DNA of 64,000 nucleotides from Chrysoperla carnea (Eukaryota; Arthropoda; Insecta; Neuroptera; Chrysopidae): positions 68,964,368 through 69,028,367 of the forward strand of contig NC_058337.1 of assembly GCF_905475395.1 (NCBI RefSeq), written 5' to 3'. The notes beneath the pieces are model-generated. The model was not told the origin of the DNA. It worked only from the letters and a program-made list of their open reading frames with translations, and searched no databases. Below are positions 47,301 to 61,000 of the stretch, piece by piece (position 1 is the stretch's first letter; each line of letters begins with the position of its first letter). The translations under genes were made by a program, and so were the position numbers.

Positions 47301-48392
47301 GAAAGAGTCACCTTAAAAAATTAATAATTCCAAAATTATTACATAATGAAATCTAATGAAGAACCCCTGAATAAAAAATTATACATTTCAGTTTTATTGA
47401 AACCATTTTACAAAATATTTGTAATTTACTTTAGAGAAAGAAATATTTAAGAAGTATTATTTAAAGCTAAGCCTTTAAATTTCAAGTGTGTTAGTTTTTG
47501 TCTTACAAAAATTGTTTGAACGAATTTTGTGTGTATGTGAGAACATTAAAAATTTTTGTTTGATATACCTAATAATTTTTATTGTAAGGTACAAATATTT
47601 TATTAAAATTCATAAAAATTGAAATGTGTCTAATAAATCCCCGTACCCTGTGTTGTATAGAAATATGTTATGTGGTTTTTTTTGTTAAAGAATTGACAAT
47701 TTCCTTCTTTTTTAATTTGTTTAAACTTATGTTACATTTCGTACATGTATTTATGTTATAGAGATAGCGAGATGACACTTGCATTTTTGTTAATAAATTG
47801 TAAAAGTCATTCAAAGTCATTATTGAATTTTATACACAATTGAAAATTTTGTTCGGTTTTGCATGCAAAATATGTGTAAAAATATGAATTTTTTTTGGAA
47901 AATTGTTATATACAATTGAAGAAATTAAAGCGCCTTTTAAATTTTAATTAAAGTTAAGCATTTAGAAACCTCATCACTACTGACAGCGTCTGCAGTATAT
48001 TGCAAACCATATAATTTCAATTAACAACTACAGATGAAATTTAACTATTGATAATATGAGAAACAAATCGCTTCGTACATAATATTACCGACCGTCGCGT
48101 TTATAATAATAAATCTTTCTGTAACCAATTCTCAGCGCACAATTAAGCAAAAGGTGTATTCGATGAGTATCGTCAAACTAGTGAAGTGGCGAAAAAATGA
48201 CTATTGAGCGTACTTTGTCGCCAAGTTAACAGCAGTTTGTCAGTTGTCCGAAAGACATCGAAAACAACTATTGTGTATTTCCAACTTATTCCTTAAGACT
48301 AGGTCGTACATATACTTAATATGTCTTTTGAATAATTGTTATTTGGCAAATTATAGAAAATCTTATAATTTTTAAGAACATCTCAACGTACC

Positions 48393-48483
48393 TCTGTGCC
48401 ACAAAATGTGCAAAGGTTTTACCAGTCTAAGTGATGTAATATCACTTAGAATGGTAAAACCTGTGCAGATTTTGTGACGCAGA
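48393..48483. ncRNA. 91-nt hairpin, pre-miRNA-sized
   Basis: Arms 48393-48435 and 48441-48483 pair over 43 positions with five mismatches around a five-base loop. Key words are AGGTTTTACCA and TCTAAGTGAT with their inverses. The size fits a microRNA precursor, but the tiny loop and near-perfect arms fit a small palindromic MITE equally well. Either strand could be the one transcribed. Confidence 0.3.
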
Positions 48484-50708
48484 CTATACTTGGAAAAATT
48501 TATATTATTTATGAATAAGCACTCAAATTTAATTGTTGGCTTTAAATGCGATACGGTTGTTGGATCATTATAACGAAATAACGCCCGTAAGCTATTATTA
48601 AGGATTTTTGATGGATGTCATTTCTTCAAGGATTAATTCCTCACCCACGTTGTAGACTCAATTAAAGCACGCTATTAAAAGGGTAATATCTCATCAAGGT
48701 ATGTGTTTTACAATTCTTTAATTCATTTAAAAATTTATTTATATAAGATCGGTTGATGAAAGCAGTGATGTTAATGATGCTTGAATTAAATAATCCTGAC
48801 ACAAATATTAAAAAACATTAAGCCATTGAATTCATTTTGAATTCAGAAGTTGAAATAATTATTTAGTACAGAATGTTACGTAAAAAGCAGGCAAAGCATA
48901 AGGGTTTAAAAATTTCTGGCCCCTCCAAAAGTTCCATAATAATAATTGTAATTGGTGAATTTGAATATTGAAATATTAAATTGAAACCGATCTTAAGCAT
49001 TTCCATACCGTTTAGAAACCTTCAAGAGTTTTTAATTCAACATCAGCAAACATCTTTTTATTTAAATAATATTTTCTTCTTGTAATCGATATTGCCTAAA
49101 TCGAATAAATCAAACCCAATTTAAGCCGAAGAAGTGACTTCAAAACATTTGACCTACTTTTTACGTAACATTCTGTACTTGTTCACACAACAAACGAATA
49201 CTAATGTCTGTGTAATTATAACAATTTTCCAAATAAGAGGGGGAAAAATTACCAATGTTAAAAATATGTTTGATTGCTAACCCTACTGATGTGCATTTGT
49301 TTTTTTTTTTTTTTTTTTTTGAGATATGAGGATGATAATATTTATTTTTATTGAGAAGAGAAACTACTAACATTATCATTAATTAATTATTAAAAATATT
49401 TTGTTTATATTTTACTTTTGTAGTTGTTTGTACCGATACCCACTTTAAGAAAACAAACGAATACGATAAGCAAAATTATTGTATTTTGTAAGGTCCACAT
49501 ATTATTTTGGCACTGAGGATCTTACACAATCCGTTTTAATGCATTTTTTCTAAAATATACAAAGTTCACTAGTTTAATATTTTTTTTGTTGAGTTTATAA
49601 ATCAATTCGAATTCGAAATTATTATACCTCAAATATTTGTTTTTTATAATCTAGTAGCGATTTAATTAGTATCTTAAATAATATAACCAAAAACAAAAAT
49701 TTACACAGCCTTATATCTCACTACATCTAATAAAATCTCACTAAATCAATTTTATATTCAATCATTTTGTTTAGAATACGTTAAATTTAAAAATAAATTT
49801 AGATTTCTTTAAATTATAGTTCAAAGAGTTTTCTTTAATAAGAGATTTAATACTCGTTTCTTATTTTATTTCAATTTAGCTATTGATATACGAAACTACG
49901 AAATATTTCTTAATCATAAATTGAGAATAATATTTCAGTGTAAATCTACTTTCAATTTTAAAGACTTGTTTCTGGTTAATTTCTTTAGCAACTGACATTT
50001 CAATAGCAATAGAAATTTCCTGCTTTGAAGATTCGCTAATATGATCAAGGGCTCAAAATTCCAGCTACTCGTGTAAAAATTATCTGTAAGAAAAAGCTTT
50101 GAACTACAATTTAACTTCAGAAGTTTAAAGAAATTATCATCCTATTTGTTACCTTGTGCAAATTTTTTACTCTTAATTTATTAATACTTATAAAAATATT
50201 TGAAAATATATACAGAGAATGATTTTGATTTCAATGACATGTATGTTCGATGAATAATCACTCAAAGAGATTACATGATTAATTGATTGCTTAATTTTCA
50301 TTTTACTTAAAGTGGGAATTGACGATGATTGATGTGTGTGAAACAGTAATTAATACTTGACGATTATAAATGGTTTAATTCACGAATTACCAAAAAATTT
50401 GTGTTATTTTATTTGAAACATGTAAAAGTTTTTTTCATTTTTCTTGTTTAATTTCTAAATATCGTTTTTTGTATTTGTTGTTATTGAAATTAATAAGAAA
50501 AAATGACAAAATGGGCCACGATGATAAATAGAGCCCTTATTTTATTATTCATTATTTTTGTGGAATTTCTATAATTGTTCAAAACAAGAAGAGTATAAAG
50601 TCGAATTCGCAAAAGCTCCCATTATTTTTATAATTAATGAAGAGTGTGTATTTTCGGAGTTAATATAAAAATGTAAAAACCAAAATTTTTTAAGGTTTTG
50701 TTGTTACT

Positions 50709-50808
50709 CTATACGTCGTGTGTAGAAATTTGTAATACGATTAATATTGCTAAAATCGTGCAAATGAATCCCATAAGCACTGGTAGAATCAGTATGAAAC
50801 GGAGGGAT
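50709..50808 (-). CDS. possible terminal exon with a membrane segment
   Basis: On the minus strand the acceptor ATTCTTTTTTCTAG precedes 100 bases ending in TAG at 50711-50709. The frame that needs an upstream phase-2 exon reads SLRFILILPVLMGFICTILA, then ILIVLQISTHDV. That is one membrane-spanning helix and a short tail. An AATAAA lies about 170 bases further on. No upstream exon was found and no RhoBTB junction with a free donor fits this phase, so this may be chance. Confidence 0.22.
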
Positions 50809-51659
50809 CTAGAAAAAAGAATATTATACAAAATCAATTTTGACGATTTTATATTTCCATTAAAGGATTTGCACCATTTTGAAATTTTGATATTGTTTAA
50901 CACATAATTTTTATTTTATAGTTACTTAAAAAAATGTTTTTAACTCGTTTGTTACCGTAGTAAAGCCAGACAGATATGCCAAAATAGTATTATATTTACA
51001 TTTATAAAAACTTCTAGAAACGTTTATTATATATAATGAAATACGATTTTGATGACGCATATAATATTAGAGATTCTAACGAGCTATCATTTTAAGAAAG
51101 TAAGGCATTTCGTAGATAAGGCCATCAGACTCCAAAGTCAATTTTACAAGGTTTCGTCCACCGTTCTACCCAAAAAAGGGGCGATTCCCACAAAACTTGG
51201 AAATCATACATAATTAACTGAAACAAACTTTCAAACAAAAGATGGAGTTAACATGATTCTGCATATTTTTGTACTATGCAACTAGATCTTAAAGTATATT
51301 TGAGGAGGTGATGTCTATCGATCAAGTCGAACAATCAAAAAAGTTGTCTCGATGAGGGTTTATATCAGAATATTAATTTAAATATCATTATATTGCGCAA
51401 TAAATTTGTGAATGAATCTTCACTTTTTGTTGGACTTGTTTATAATCCGTTAAGTCTCTTTCTTTATATATCCTCATTTCAAAATAGTGCTGTTAAAGAA
51501 GTTAGGTTCTATGATTTCGTATGAGAATGAATTTAAAAACACTTGATTTTAATTTAGGATTAAATTTAAATAGGATTGAATCTCGAAAACAAAATTAAAA
51601 TTAAGTGCATCCTAATTATTAACTGCATACCTCCAGTGCCTATGCCCATTATCCAATTG

Positions 51660-52022
51660 TCAGAGATTATCATCTTGACTACTAGTAGTTGCAGTTTCTG
51701 CAAATAAACTGGTCGATACATCTGGATTCGATTCAGAAGTACCAGCAGCTTTACGTGATTTACCAGAGAAACATAAACATCCAGAATTATTTTGATTTCT
51801 TTTCAATGTTGGTTTATTTTCTTTGTCCCGTTCCGCTAGGCACTTTTGATAATAATCATAATCCTTTAGATACCATACAGGTGGCCATCGATGTTCACTT
51901 AAGTATTCTTGATTTTCTGGATGAAGTAATCGAACACTTCGTGGTGACATTTTGCATAATTTATTATAATTTATACATAAATGATTCATACACCAATCAG
52001 CTAACTGATGTGCGTTATGTAG
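51660..52022 (-). CDS. RhoBTB: RhoBTB exon 8 (terminal)
   Basis: The acceptor is TTCTTTTCAG. It runs from [20 protein letters not shown] to a TGA at 51662-51660. The conserved core [20 protein letters not shown] is followed by a serine-rich tail of about 60 residues ending SSQDDNL. Confidence 0.95.
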   Translation of the reverse strand, partial: LHNAHQLADWCMNHLCINYNKLCKMSPRSVRLLHPENQEYLSEHRWPPVWYLKDYDYYQKCLAERDKENKPTLKRNQNNSGCLCFSGKSRKAAGTSESNPDVSTSLFAETATTSSQDDNL

Positions 52023-55000
52023 CTGAAAAGAATAGCAATAGAAAAAAAGTTACTGGTTAGTTTTTTGATTTATTTATTTATGTTCTACTAGTCACTGTCA
52101 GTTTAAATCTTTGTTAAGAGATGTAGCTGCTTAAACTTTATTATTTTAAAAAACTGGCCCAACAGTGAAATCGCGTTTTATTTTCGTTGAGTCTTCTAAT
52201 TTATAAAATAAAAGCTACCAGCTGTCACGTTATCTTTGCTTTGTCAACAATTTACCACGCAAATGGGCAAACAGGATTTGCGTTAATTTTGGGACATCCT
52301 TTATACTTAATTTCTTAAAACGTCTACCTTTGACTTATTAGTTAATCAGTTATTTTTTCTCTGTACCATTATTAATGTTATCATGTGGTCAGAGTGTCCG
52401 ACAAATTCCCAGCTTCGATTTTTCAGAACGATAAGTCAAATATGACATCATCATGCACATTTGAAAACGCAGCATTTTCAAAAAAAAAATCGTAGAGGAA
52501 AATTTGGTAAACTCGTCAAAAGGAAGCCACTCAAGAAGTTTCAAGTATGTATTTCTCAATTAAAAAAATCCGTGGTGTCCCACAGTCTACACATTGAATT
52601 GGCCCTATTATTAACCTTACCTTAACTGGTTCTAATAGCCTTAGACAATGTTCAACAGCTTCATTACCATCATTCTGTGCCAGTCGCGCTAGGTCTTCGA
52701 TGACACGACATTCAACTAAATTCACCAAACGAGGTAAACAAAGGCGATTTGCTAACTCCAATAAATTAAAACATCGAGCAGCTGCAATTGATGGAACTTC
52801 ATCCGTGTATAAATAACACAAAAGTTTATGAAAAGTATATTCACGAACACCAGGAAAAACAATCTAAAATAAAACAAAAAGTAGATATAATTATTCGTTT
52901 TTGCAATATTAAAGCATTTCTTGACAAAATGACATCTTCTTAAGCGAAACTGGAAAATAATCCAGTTTAACATTCTTCAGACACTACATTCGATTTTATT
53001 TGTAGAATAAGTATAAACAATTCATTTAAACCGTGAGTTTTGAAACTTACATTGAAATAAATAATATTAATATTTTGAATTTATAAAAATTTTCTGTGGA
53101 TTAAATATATGTAAAAATAATACTTTAAATAATCGATGTAAGAGTAATTTTAAGTAATTATGAGCGATTTGAGTCATTATAATAAAACTTACTACTTTCG
53201 CTTGACTTTCACGAAAATCACCGCTAAACATTGCCTTCATCATATCACAACGTGCTACCAACATAGGTTTATGGGCTGGATAGGCACCGTCATCTAACTC
53301 AAAAATAACATCCGCAAATAAACCTTGCTCTAAACACAATTCTTCTAATCGTTGCCGAAACGTTTGTGAAAAATGTTCGATGGCCTCACAATTCAAAAAC
53401 TGTTGATTTGATTGAATATTTGAAAGTAGAACCATCAATTGTGGAAATTCCAAAAATTCAGCTGCTTGTCGCATTTCCTATAAAGTTTATAAATATGTTT
53501 GAATAATTATTTTTAATGAAAATATTCCAAAAACATAAACTTTGGATTTTCATTAGTTTAGAAATTTAAGGCAGAGATAATTCACACTATGGTATTAATC
53601 TACACGATAATTTTTGTTAATATCTTACCAGAAGCAATCCAATAGATGCTGTCTGCAAATTTAGTTGATTTAAAAACGAGCGAATTTATATAACATTTTA
53701 TTTCACTAATGAGATAACTTTTTTTTTTAATAAATGTGTAAACCTTAGGTGAATTTTTATAATGAATAGTAAATAAAATAAAAATTTAATCCGAAAACTT
53801 ACTAATGTGTCAATGTGTGGCAGTTATTAAAATAGGCGAAAAAAATGTTGAAATATTGAATGCGAACACATTTTATGTATTATATAAAAGGTTTTTCATA
53901 TAAAATGATGGATGACTCATACAATTTAATCAAGTGAATGAACTATTGTATTGAAAATGTTGGCCAATGTTGTAGGAGTATGGAACCATGCCTGGAAGGA
54001 CTGCGCATATCACCTAGCGCCGCCATAAAGGTTGTCTGGAGAAAGAACTCGTTTCCTGTCCCAGGATTGAACTACTCCGTAATATTCGTCATCACACTGT
54101 AAGAAGTACCATTGCTAAAGAACTGCGCAGACTTAGATGGAGTGCGGATGAAGAGATTAGCTGCATATCGGAGGACTAGTAAACTAGAAGATGTGACATT
54201 GAGGCTGTTAAGTGGATGTTAAGGATGTCGGAGTACAACAATCATGGCTAATTAATCTTTTCATCGCCATTTTAAGCTGGCATTAATTGAATAGACACTG
54301 GACGAAAATCAATACTGATGTAAAAGATTATCATTTGCATTAATTTTATTCACCTATTTCAATTTTTTTCACCTATTTTTTAAATGTTTTATTATCGATT
54401 TGTTTTTTGGTTGAAAAATGAAAATGAAATATTACTAGAAAAAAAAAAAAAAACTTTCGAAATTCAACATACTTGTAAATCCAAAAATCGTTTATCAATA
54501 GTGCCAGTGTAAATAAATTTTAGGCATTGATGCATTGCTTGTGGTGTCACCAACTTCGTTAATGTAATCACAGTTTGGGTGTTGGCCGATTGTAATCCAT
54601 CACATTGTGTAACACGTATCGATTGAAATGCTGGATGATTTAACTCACGATTTGCACCAGTCTTCTTAAATGTATCACTAACTGACAATATTTGACAACT
54701 GGAACGCCTTTTAAGTTGTTCCCACATCCTATCGAAAGGCAAAACAGAGTCTCTTGAAGACTGTAGCTAAGAATTAATAACTGTTTAGTTCACCTTATAT
54801 TTCTTCGTTTTCTTACTTACTTTGTTTGAGATTTATTATGTTCTGCTCTTATTAAAAATTCAGTATCATCATTAAATTCGCCAACAGTAGCTTCACCGAA
54901 TGTGCTTACCTATAGAAAATTTTGTTACTTTCCATAGTTGAAACATTTTGTGTGACAACGTGCATTCTAAGAGGATGAACTAGGTAGCTAGCGAGCGTTT

Positions 55001-58000
55001 TTTTATGATGATCAAAATAAAATCAACTAACGAATGTCATGCGCTAATTATTTGAATGTGGATAAAACATGAATGAAATTCGAATGAATGATAAAAAAAT
55101 ATGATCATTTATAAATATAAAATATGAAAATGAAGAAAAATATGATCATATAAGATTCAAGATAGAAAATTATTGATTGTTTTTTAAATAGAATATTTGT
55201 CCAGTTATTTTTAATAATTACTGTAATTCATTAGCAGAATTTTAAATTAGGTATAAAGAAAAATGGGAGTTAAGGAAGAAAATAGGTGTTCCGGTTTTTA
55301 TTATATATGTACTTCGGTACCAATGTACTTAGCACATATAGGACTGCACTAGATATCATATCTCTAAACTAAAAAGGCAGATACGATATAAGTATTGGCA
55401 ATGACACGTTTTAAAATTGGACTGAGTGATGTTTTAACAAAAATCAAAAAATATTTAATACTGATTCGATCGTACATCCTGAAATAATTAGACGATTCAA
55501 TTGCTCAAAAATATCTAAAATTGGTGTATCTATTCCTAATTTTTTATTGATGACTCACTCAGTTGGTTGAAAGCATACCTACTTTCGCACACTGTTTGCT
55601 TCTCAAAGTGAAAGAGAATGTATAATTATGAACGGAAAATAGGCATTATAATTGGACTAAATCTAGCAGATCTACATGTCTTTATCGTTCAAAGGTGTCT
55701 CACGTGGACAAACACTACAACAACCCGATCATTTTGATATTCCATTTTATTTATTAATTATTTTTGTTATAGAAATTTTATTCTAGCCATAGAATGAATC
55801 GGTCATTATTGAAGGTAATGGTTAAGGTAATCGGTAAATGGTTCTCATGAACTCATAAAGGTTTTTCATCAATAAAATGTCAATGAAGAGTTTAATTTCA
55901 GTTAGCTTAATAAGTAAAATAAATTTTGCCTAAAAGATATAAAAAGCAATTAAAATTTCTTGATGATTTTCAACAGATCAGCTAAAATCTTTTGTATGAA
56001 TACTTGTTCTAAAGAACTCAGGGTTCAATCGTCAAATAGCTTGAATTAATGCGTTTTTTCGAGTATTTTTTTGATACATTGAGACACTGGACGTTTAATT
56101 TGGCCTTGTTGAAATCTAGTAAAATCATATCGGTCAATGTCTTTAATATTAGGTATGTACTAATATTTATGCCTATTTTTTGATATTACGAAATGCTAAT
56201 ACAACTATTTTTTCTAGAAAAGTATGACAATGAAAATTAATGATATGGTAAAACAAACATATTTCATGTTTCGTAATGAAACTTAATTTTTTTCTGATAC
56301 CTGTATCTTATTGGATCTAAATAAATTGACTTAAGATAAGTTATTTGAATTAAGTAAGAATTATGTTTTGTTTTGATATTTAAGTAAACATGAACAATGG
56401 ACTGATAATATAAAACAGATGCTCGCGGGTTTTGAATATGTAAAAATCATAAAAATATACAGTGCCGCTTATGGAGTAATTCTTTCTTTATCGTATTAGT
56501 TCTTACTGAAATGCAAAAACGTCTGATAATGCATCTCGTTTTTTTTGGGATACAAATTTGCTAAAAGATGGGAATGAGCCTCTGCGCACAGCTGATCTAT
56601 CCTTTCAACCTAACTTAACGGTCTCGACTACATAAGAATGGAAATGCCAGAATTTAGAAATTTTAGGTCAAATCTTTCTCCATAGCACAAAAGAGGTGGT
56701 GGAAATAAATAGACATGTAGAGCCAATGAGCATTATTAAAATAGAGAAGGTTTAAAAGATGTTAATGAGGTTTTTCTAATACAGGACAATACAATGCACG
56801 TCAGGCATCTAAGTGTCAGTACTGCTAGTTGAGCCCTTCAATCTAATAACTACCATAGGAATATAAGGGCAAAAGTTTTCAGAAGAATATCAAATGCGAT
56901 ATCTCATAATCAAACCAAATACATTCTATTCTTTTATTCTTCCACCTGTAGTACCTTACAGAAATGTGTATACAATTTGAAATTAAGTATTCGGTGTGCT
57001 CACTTCACAGCAAAATATGATGGAAATAAAAAGAACACATTCCCATTTATAGAAAGATATTTATTCAGTTTTATTTATTCCTAAAACGTTAACTATACGC
57101 AGAACGCTCACTGCTCAGCGGTTTATGCACACTCAAAGCCAACTGCCATTCCCATTAATAATAAAATGCAACGTTGCGTTGTCTATATATCGGCTATATT
57201 TCAACTGCAGAATGAATTTTATTGAATGGCCGAGATATGTTCAAAGTATAATGCAATTAATTAATTGAAAGATAATTTTTTGATTTCAATGAAAAAAGGG
57301 GTTAATGAACTAAAAACGATACAAATTGATTAATTCTATTTTTACAGAAAATTGAGTTGAATTATTAATTAAAACATTTATACGTTAGAAACCTTTAAAG
57401 AATTCATTAATTATGTATTATTAAATATTTGGTTAACTTATATAATTAGTTTATGTAATTATCGATAATTAATCAGCTGTTTGAATTATTTTCAATATGT
57501 TAATAATTAATTATAATCCAATAACAGTTCAAATCTACAAAATTATTTCCAATTTTACGTATATTATTGGTCTAAGTGATAGCGACTGGCAGAATTACGT
57601 TATTTTAACAAGCCCCATATTTACGTCAACTTCCATCTAATACCGGACACACAGTAAATGGAGACACATTTTTCTACCCGGCAGTACCAATCGAATTAGT
57701 CACATTAAGAAGGGATAAAACTTCGACAGTGTTCAATATTATAGCGACTGTGCTAACTATAGACTAAAAATATTATATATAATATATATCAGTTTCAACT
57801 ATGCTAAAATACCCCAATTTCTCTATTTTTTGAAACCTTCAAAAGAACCCTTCATGACCCTGAAGATATAGTAGCCGCCTGCCATTTTTTCTGTTAATGA
57901 TGATAGATTACTCTAAAATATTAATCAAAGTTTAACGCCTTCGTAACGTGACATATTCGATAGAACCGCCGGCTAGAAAATTAAGTCCCCATTTCATATA

Positions 58001-61000
58001 TGACAGATATTAGAGAGTATTTGATGAAAACGTAGAGTTTATTATTTGCTATCAGGAGTTTTTTTATTCTTAAATCGGTTTAGTAATTTTCATGGATAAA
58101 ATTAGGCGAATCAAATATTTTTTCCTTTTTTAATTAGATTAGTTAAAAACATAAATTTAATCTAATCCTTCGATCTATGAAATTTGTGTTAAGCAAAAAA
58201 TTCTAGTTGTTAATGAGCAAAATGACGGAATAATTAGTAATGTTAAAATTGATACGTTTTGAACATAGCTCGGTATGTAATCGAAAAATTTTTGATGATG
58301 AAGACTAAAAGCAGAACTATTTAAAATAATTGGAATGAATTTATTTTATAAATGGACATGGATCAGTTAAAAATTCAAAAAATATTTACCATACTAGATT
58401 CACTGCTACTCCTTGCACCTAATTCGGATGTTAATTCCATGGTGAGTAAACGATGAAAGGCAGTGGAACTTGCAGCTAAAATGAAACGGTGTACGGGAAA
58501 ACCTACTGACCCGGCAACTAAAACTAAATCTGTATGCATTTGATTCAACCATAATGATGTCATGTTCTCTTGATACATGCTTGGTGCAATTAATACTTCT
58601 GCAGCAATTGGCTTAGGCGGTAAAAATGGAGCTTGTAACAATGGACGTTGTACACGTTTTAAATTTGTCATCCAAAACCGTTGTTGGCGACGTGCCATTA
58701 ATGCCGCACGTATTGCATTCTCAAATACTTCATTGACGCCATAATATGTGAATACAGATGTTTCATAGTAATAAATACCCAGCTCCCTAGCTACGCTTCG
58801 GGCTTCATCTGGCATAACCAAATCACTTTTCCTCGTTGCTCTGCATAACAAAACAATATTGTTAAATTTTCATATTATTTTATCTCTACCATCGTCACAT
58901 ACCTTACAAATGGGCTTCGATCACGAAAATAACTTAAGTATGTTTCATCACGATACATATATCTTAAATCATTTTTACATCCAACTAAAATAACTGGTGT
59001 TTGTGGACAAAATCGGCGTATTTCGGGATACCACATCAACTTACAGTTACGTAATGATACGGGATTGTTAATTGAGAAACACAACAAAACGACATCAGAT
59101 CGCCCATAAGCAAATCGACGATCTTTTTCATGATCCCCAAATGTATCCCATAGTCGTAATGATACATTAACACCATCAACAACTTCCCAGGATCTTTCAA
59201 GAACCTAGAAACGCATTTATGTCTTAATAAATAATTATTAATTATAAGCCTGTCACTGAAACTTGAACGAGATTTATTATAAACACTTTTCAATTTAAAA
59301 CACTTTTTTACGTCCAAAATCGGATTATAAATTGGCATTAATGAATACTTTTTGCAAAGGAGGGCTGAGAGACTATTGAACATTTTTATTTTATATCTAT
59401 ACTAAAACCCTTGCTGAACAATTCAATATTCATATATAGAATCCTATATATTTCCAAATAATTTAATAAATATTGAAAAATATATAAGTAGATATTGAAA
59501 CAGATGATGGAAGAAAAATCAGTAAAAATAGTAAGGCACTCCGCATACAAAGCGATATTACGGATATTGTAGCGATATCGGAATAAAACCTTAAAAAATT
59601 GACAGATCTTTCCGGGGAGACAGAAGGCCAGTGACCGGCTTCACGCCAAAGAGTAAGAAGACATATTAGGTGTTTTTACATTGGTGGAACTTCCTGTTTT
59701 AATTAGTATAAATTATTATCGAGAGTTGACGGGTTGCAACTCCCAGTTATCAATTGTTCCTCAGATCAATTCTGCAAAAATTGATAATAATAATAATAAT
59801 AATAATTGATAGCTGTTGCACCAAACATGCTGTACTATATTGACTTCCTCTCTATATGAAATGAATTTGAGCTAATGTTCTTAAGAAAGAAAATAAAAAA
59901 GTAATAGTATAACGCACTAAATAATTTGATGTGAACTGTTAAAATCATTTTTGTATTTTTATTTTTCTGTGTTACTGTAATTGTTGGTAATGTTTTACAT
60001 ATTTACTTTCAGCTTTGTAAATTTAACTACTGACGGTGGTTGCGTTGCAATCGAAAAATCGATATTTAGCGAAATGTGAGTATATTGTATGCTTTTTAAT
60101 TATATTTTTTAAATAAAAGTTCTTGATATCCAAGTTTATTTCGAGTAGCGTGGTATTTATTTCCATAACTATGTCTGAACTCGAAGTCAAAAAAGACCAT
60201 TTATATTCTGAAAGACCATTTTAGGAGTAATTTTTTCAAAAATAATTTTTTTTTTTTAATATTAGGTAATATTTGGCGCTAACTTGTTTAGGTTTCGAAA
60301 TACTCTTGGTATTTATTATAATCAAAATTTAGTACCATAACAAAAATAGTAAGTTTATCTGGTCAGGCTGGTAAATCGCTTCATATGAATTCAACAGATC
60401 CAGGTTCGATTCCTAAGATATGTGTTACTCGATAAGTAGAATTTTTTTTATAGTTACGCCTTAGTGTCATTATAAAACCTAAATATTATTTAAGTTGCTA
60501 ATCGAAAGACACTTGATGTTTATTGTAATCAAAATAAAGTACACAAACAAAAATAATAAATTTACATAAAATTTAATTATATACACAAATTCAAAATATT
60601 TTCATAATTTTGTTATCAATGTGATGGTAATTTATATTATCTTTATAAAATTGATGGAACTTTTAATGTTTGACATATATCTACATGTAATAGGTGTTAT
60701 CACATTGTATAATGTATATTATAAACTGTAAATGTCTATATACTACATGCAAGGTAAATATTTTAATAGCTATTACATAAAATATCATTTTATTATTTAT
60801 TAAAAATATTAAAATTAAATTTTGGAATTCTAAATATTTATAATAAGAAATAATCATTCGAATAATGTAATTTAGGCCACGTGATACATTTGTTATACAC
60901 ACTTACAAGTTGAAAATTAATTTTAGACAAATATTTATTTCTATTTTTACATTTAAATGTAATATTATTGATCAATTTTATGAACTTGACTTTTAAATGG

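Larger units (their letters stand above)
39600..51659. other. intergenic region
   Basis: No confident gene is seen. The open frame at 40558-40764 starts in a good context, but its text is not recognised. Structured items are the hairpins at 41178-41390 and 48393-48483, a possible terminal exon at 50709-50808, T tracts at 46295-46311 and 49300-49320, and short inverted words around CGTTCACGGA (42068 and 42202). The rest is AT-rich with nothing visible. Confidence 0.55.

Noticed and set aside
51689..52060. 123-codon plus-strand open frame
   Set aside because: It is antisense to RhoBTB exon 8, whose protein reading is unmistakable.
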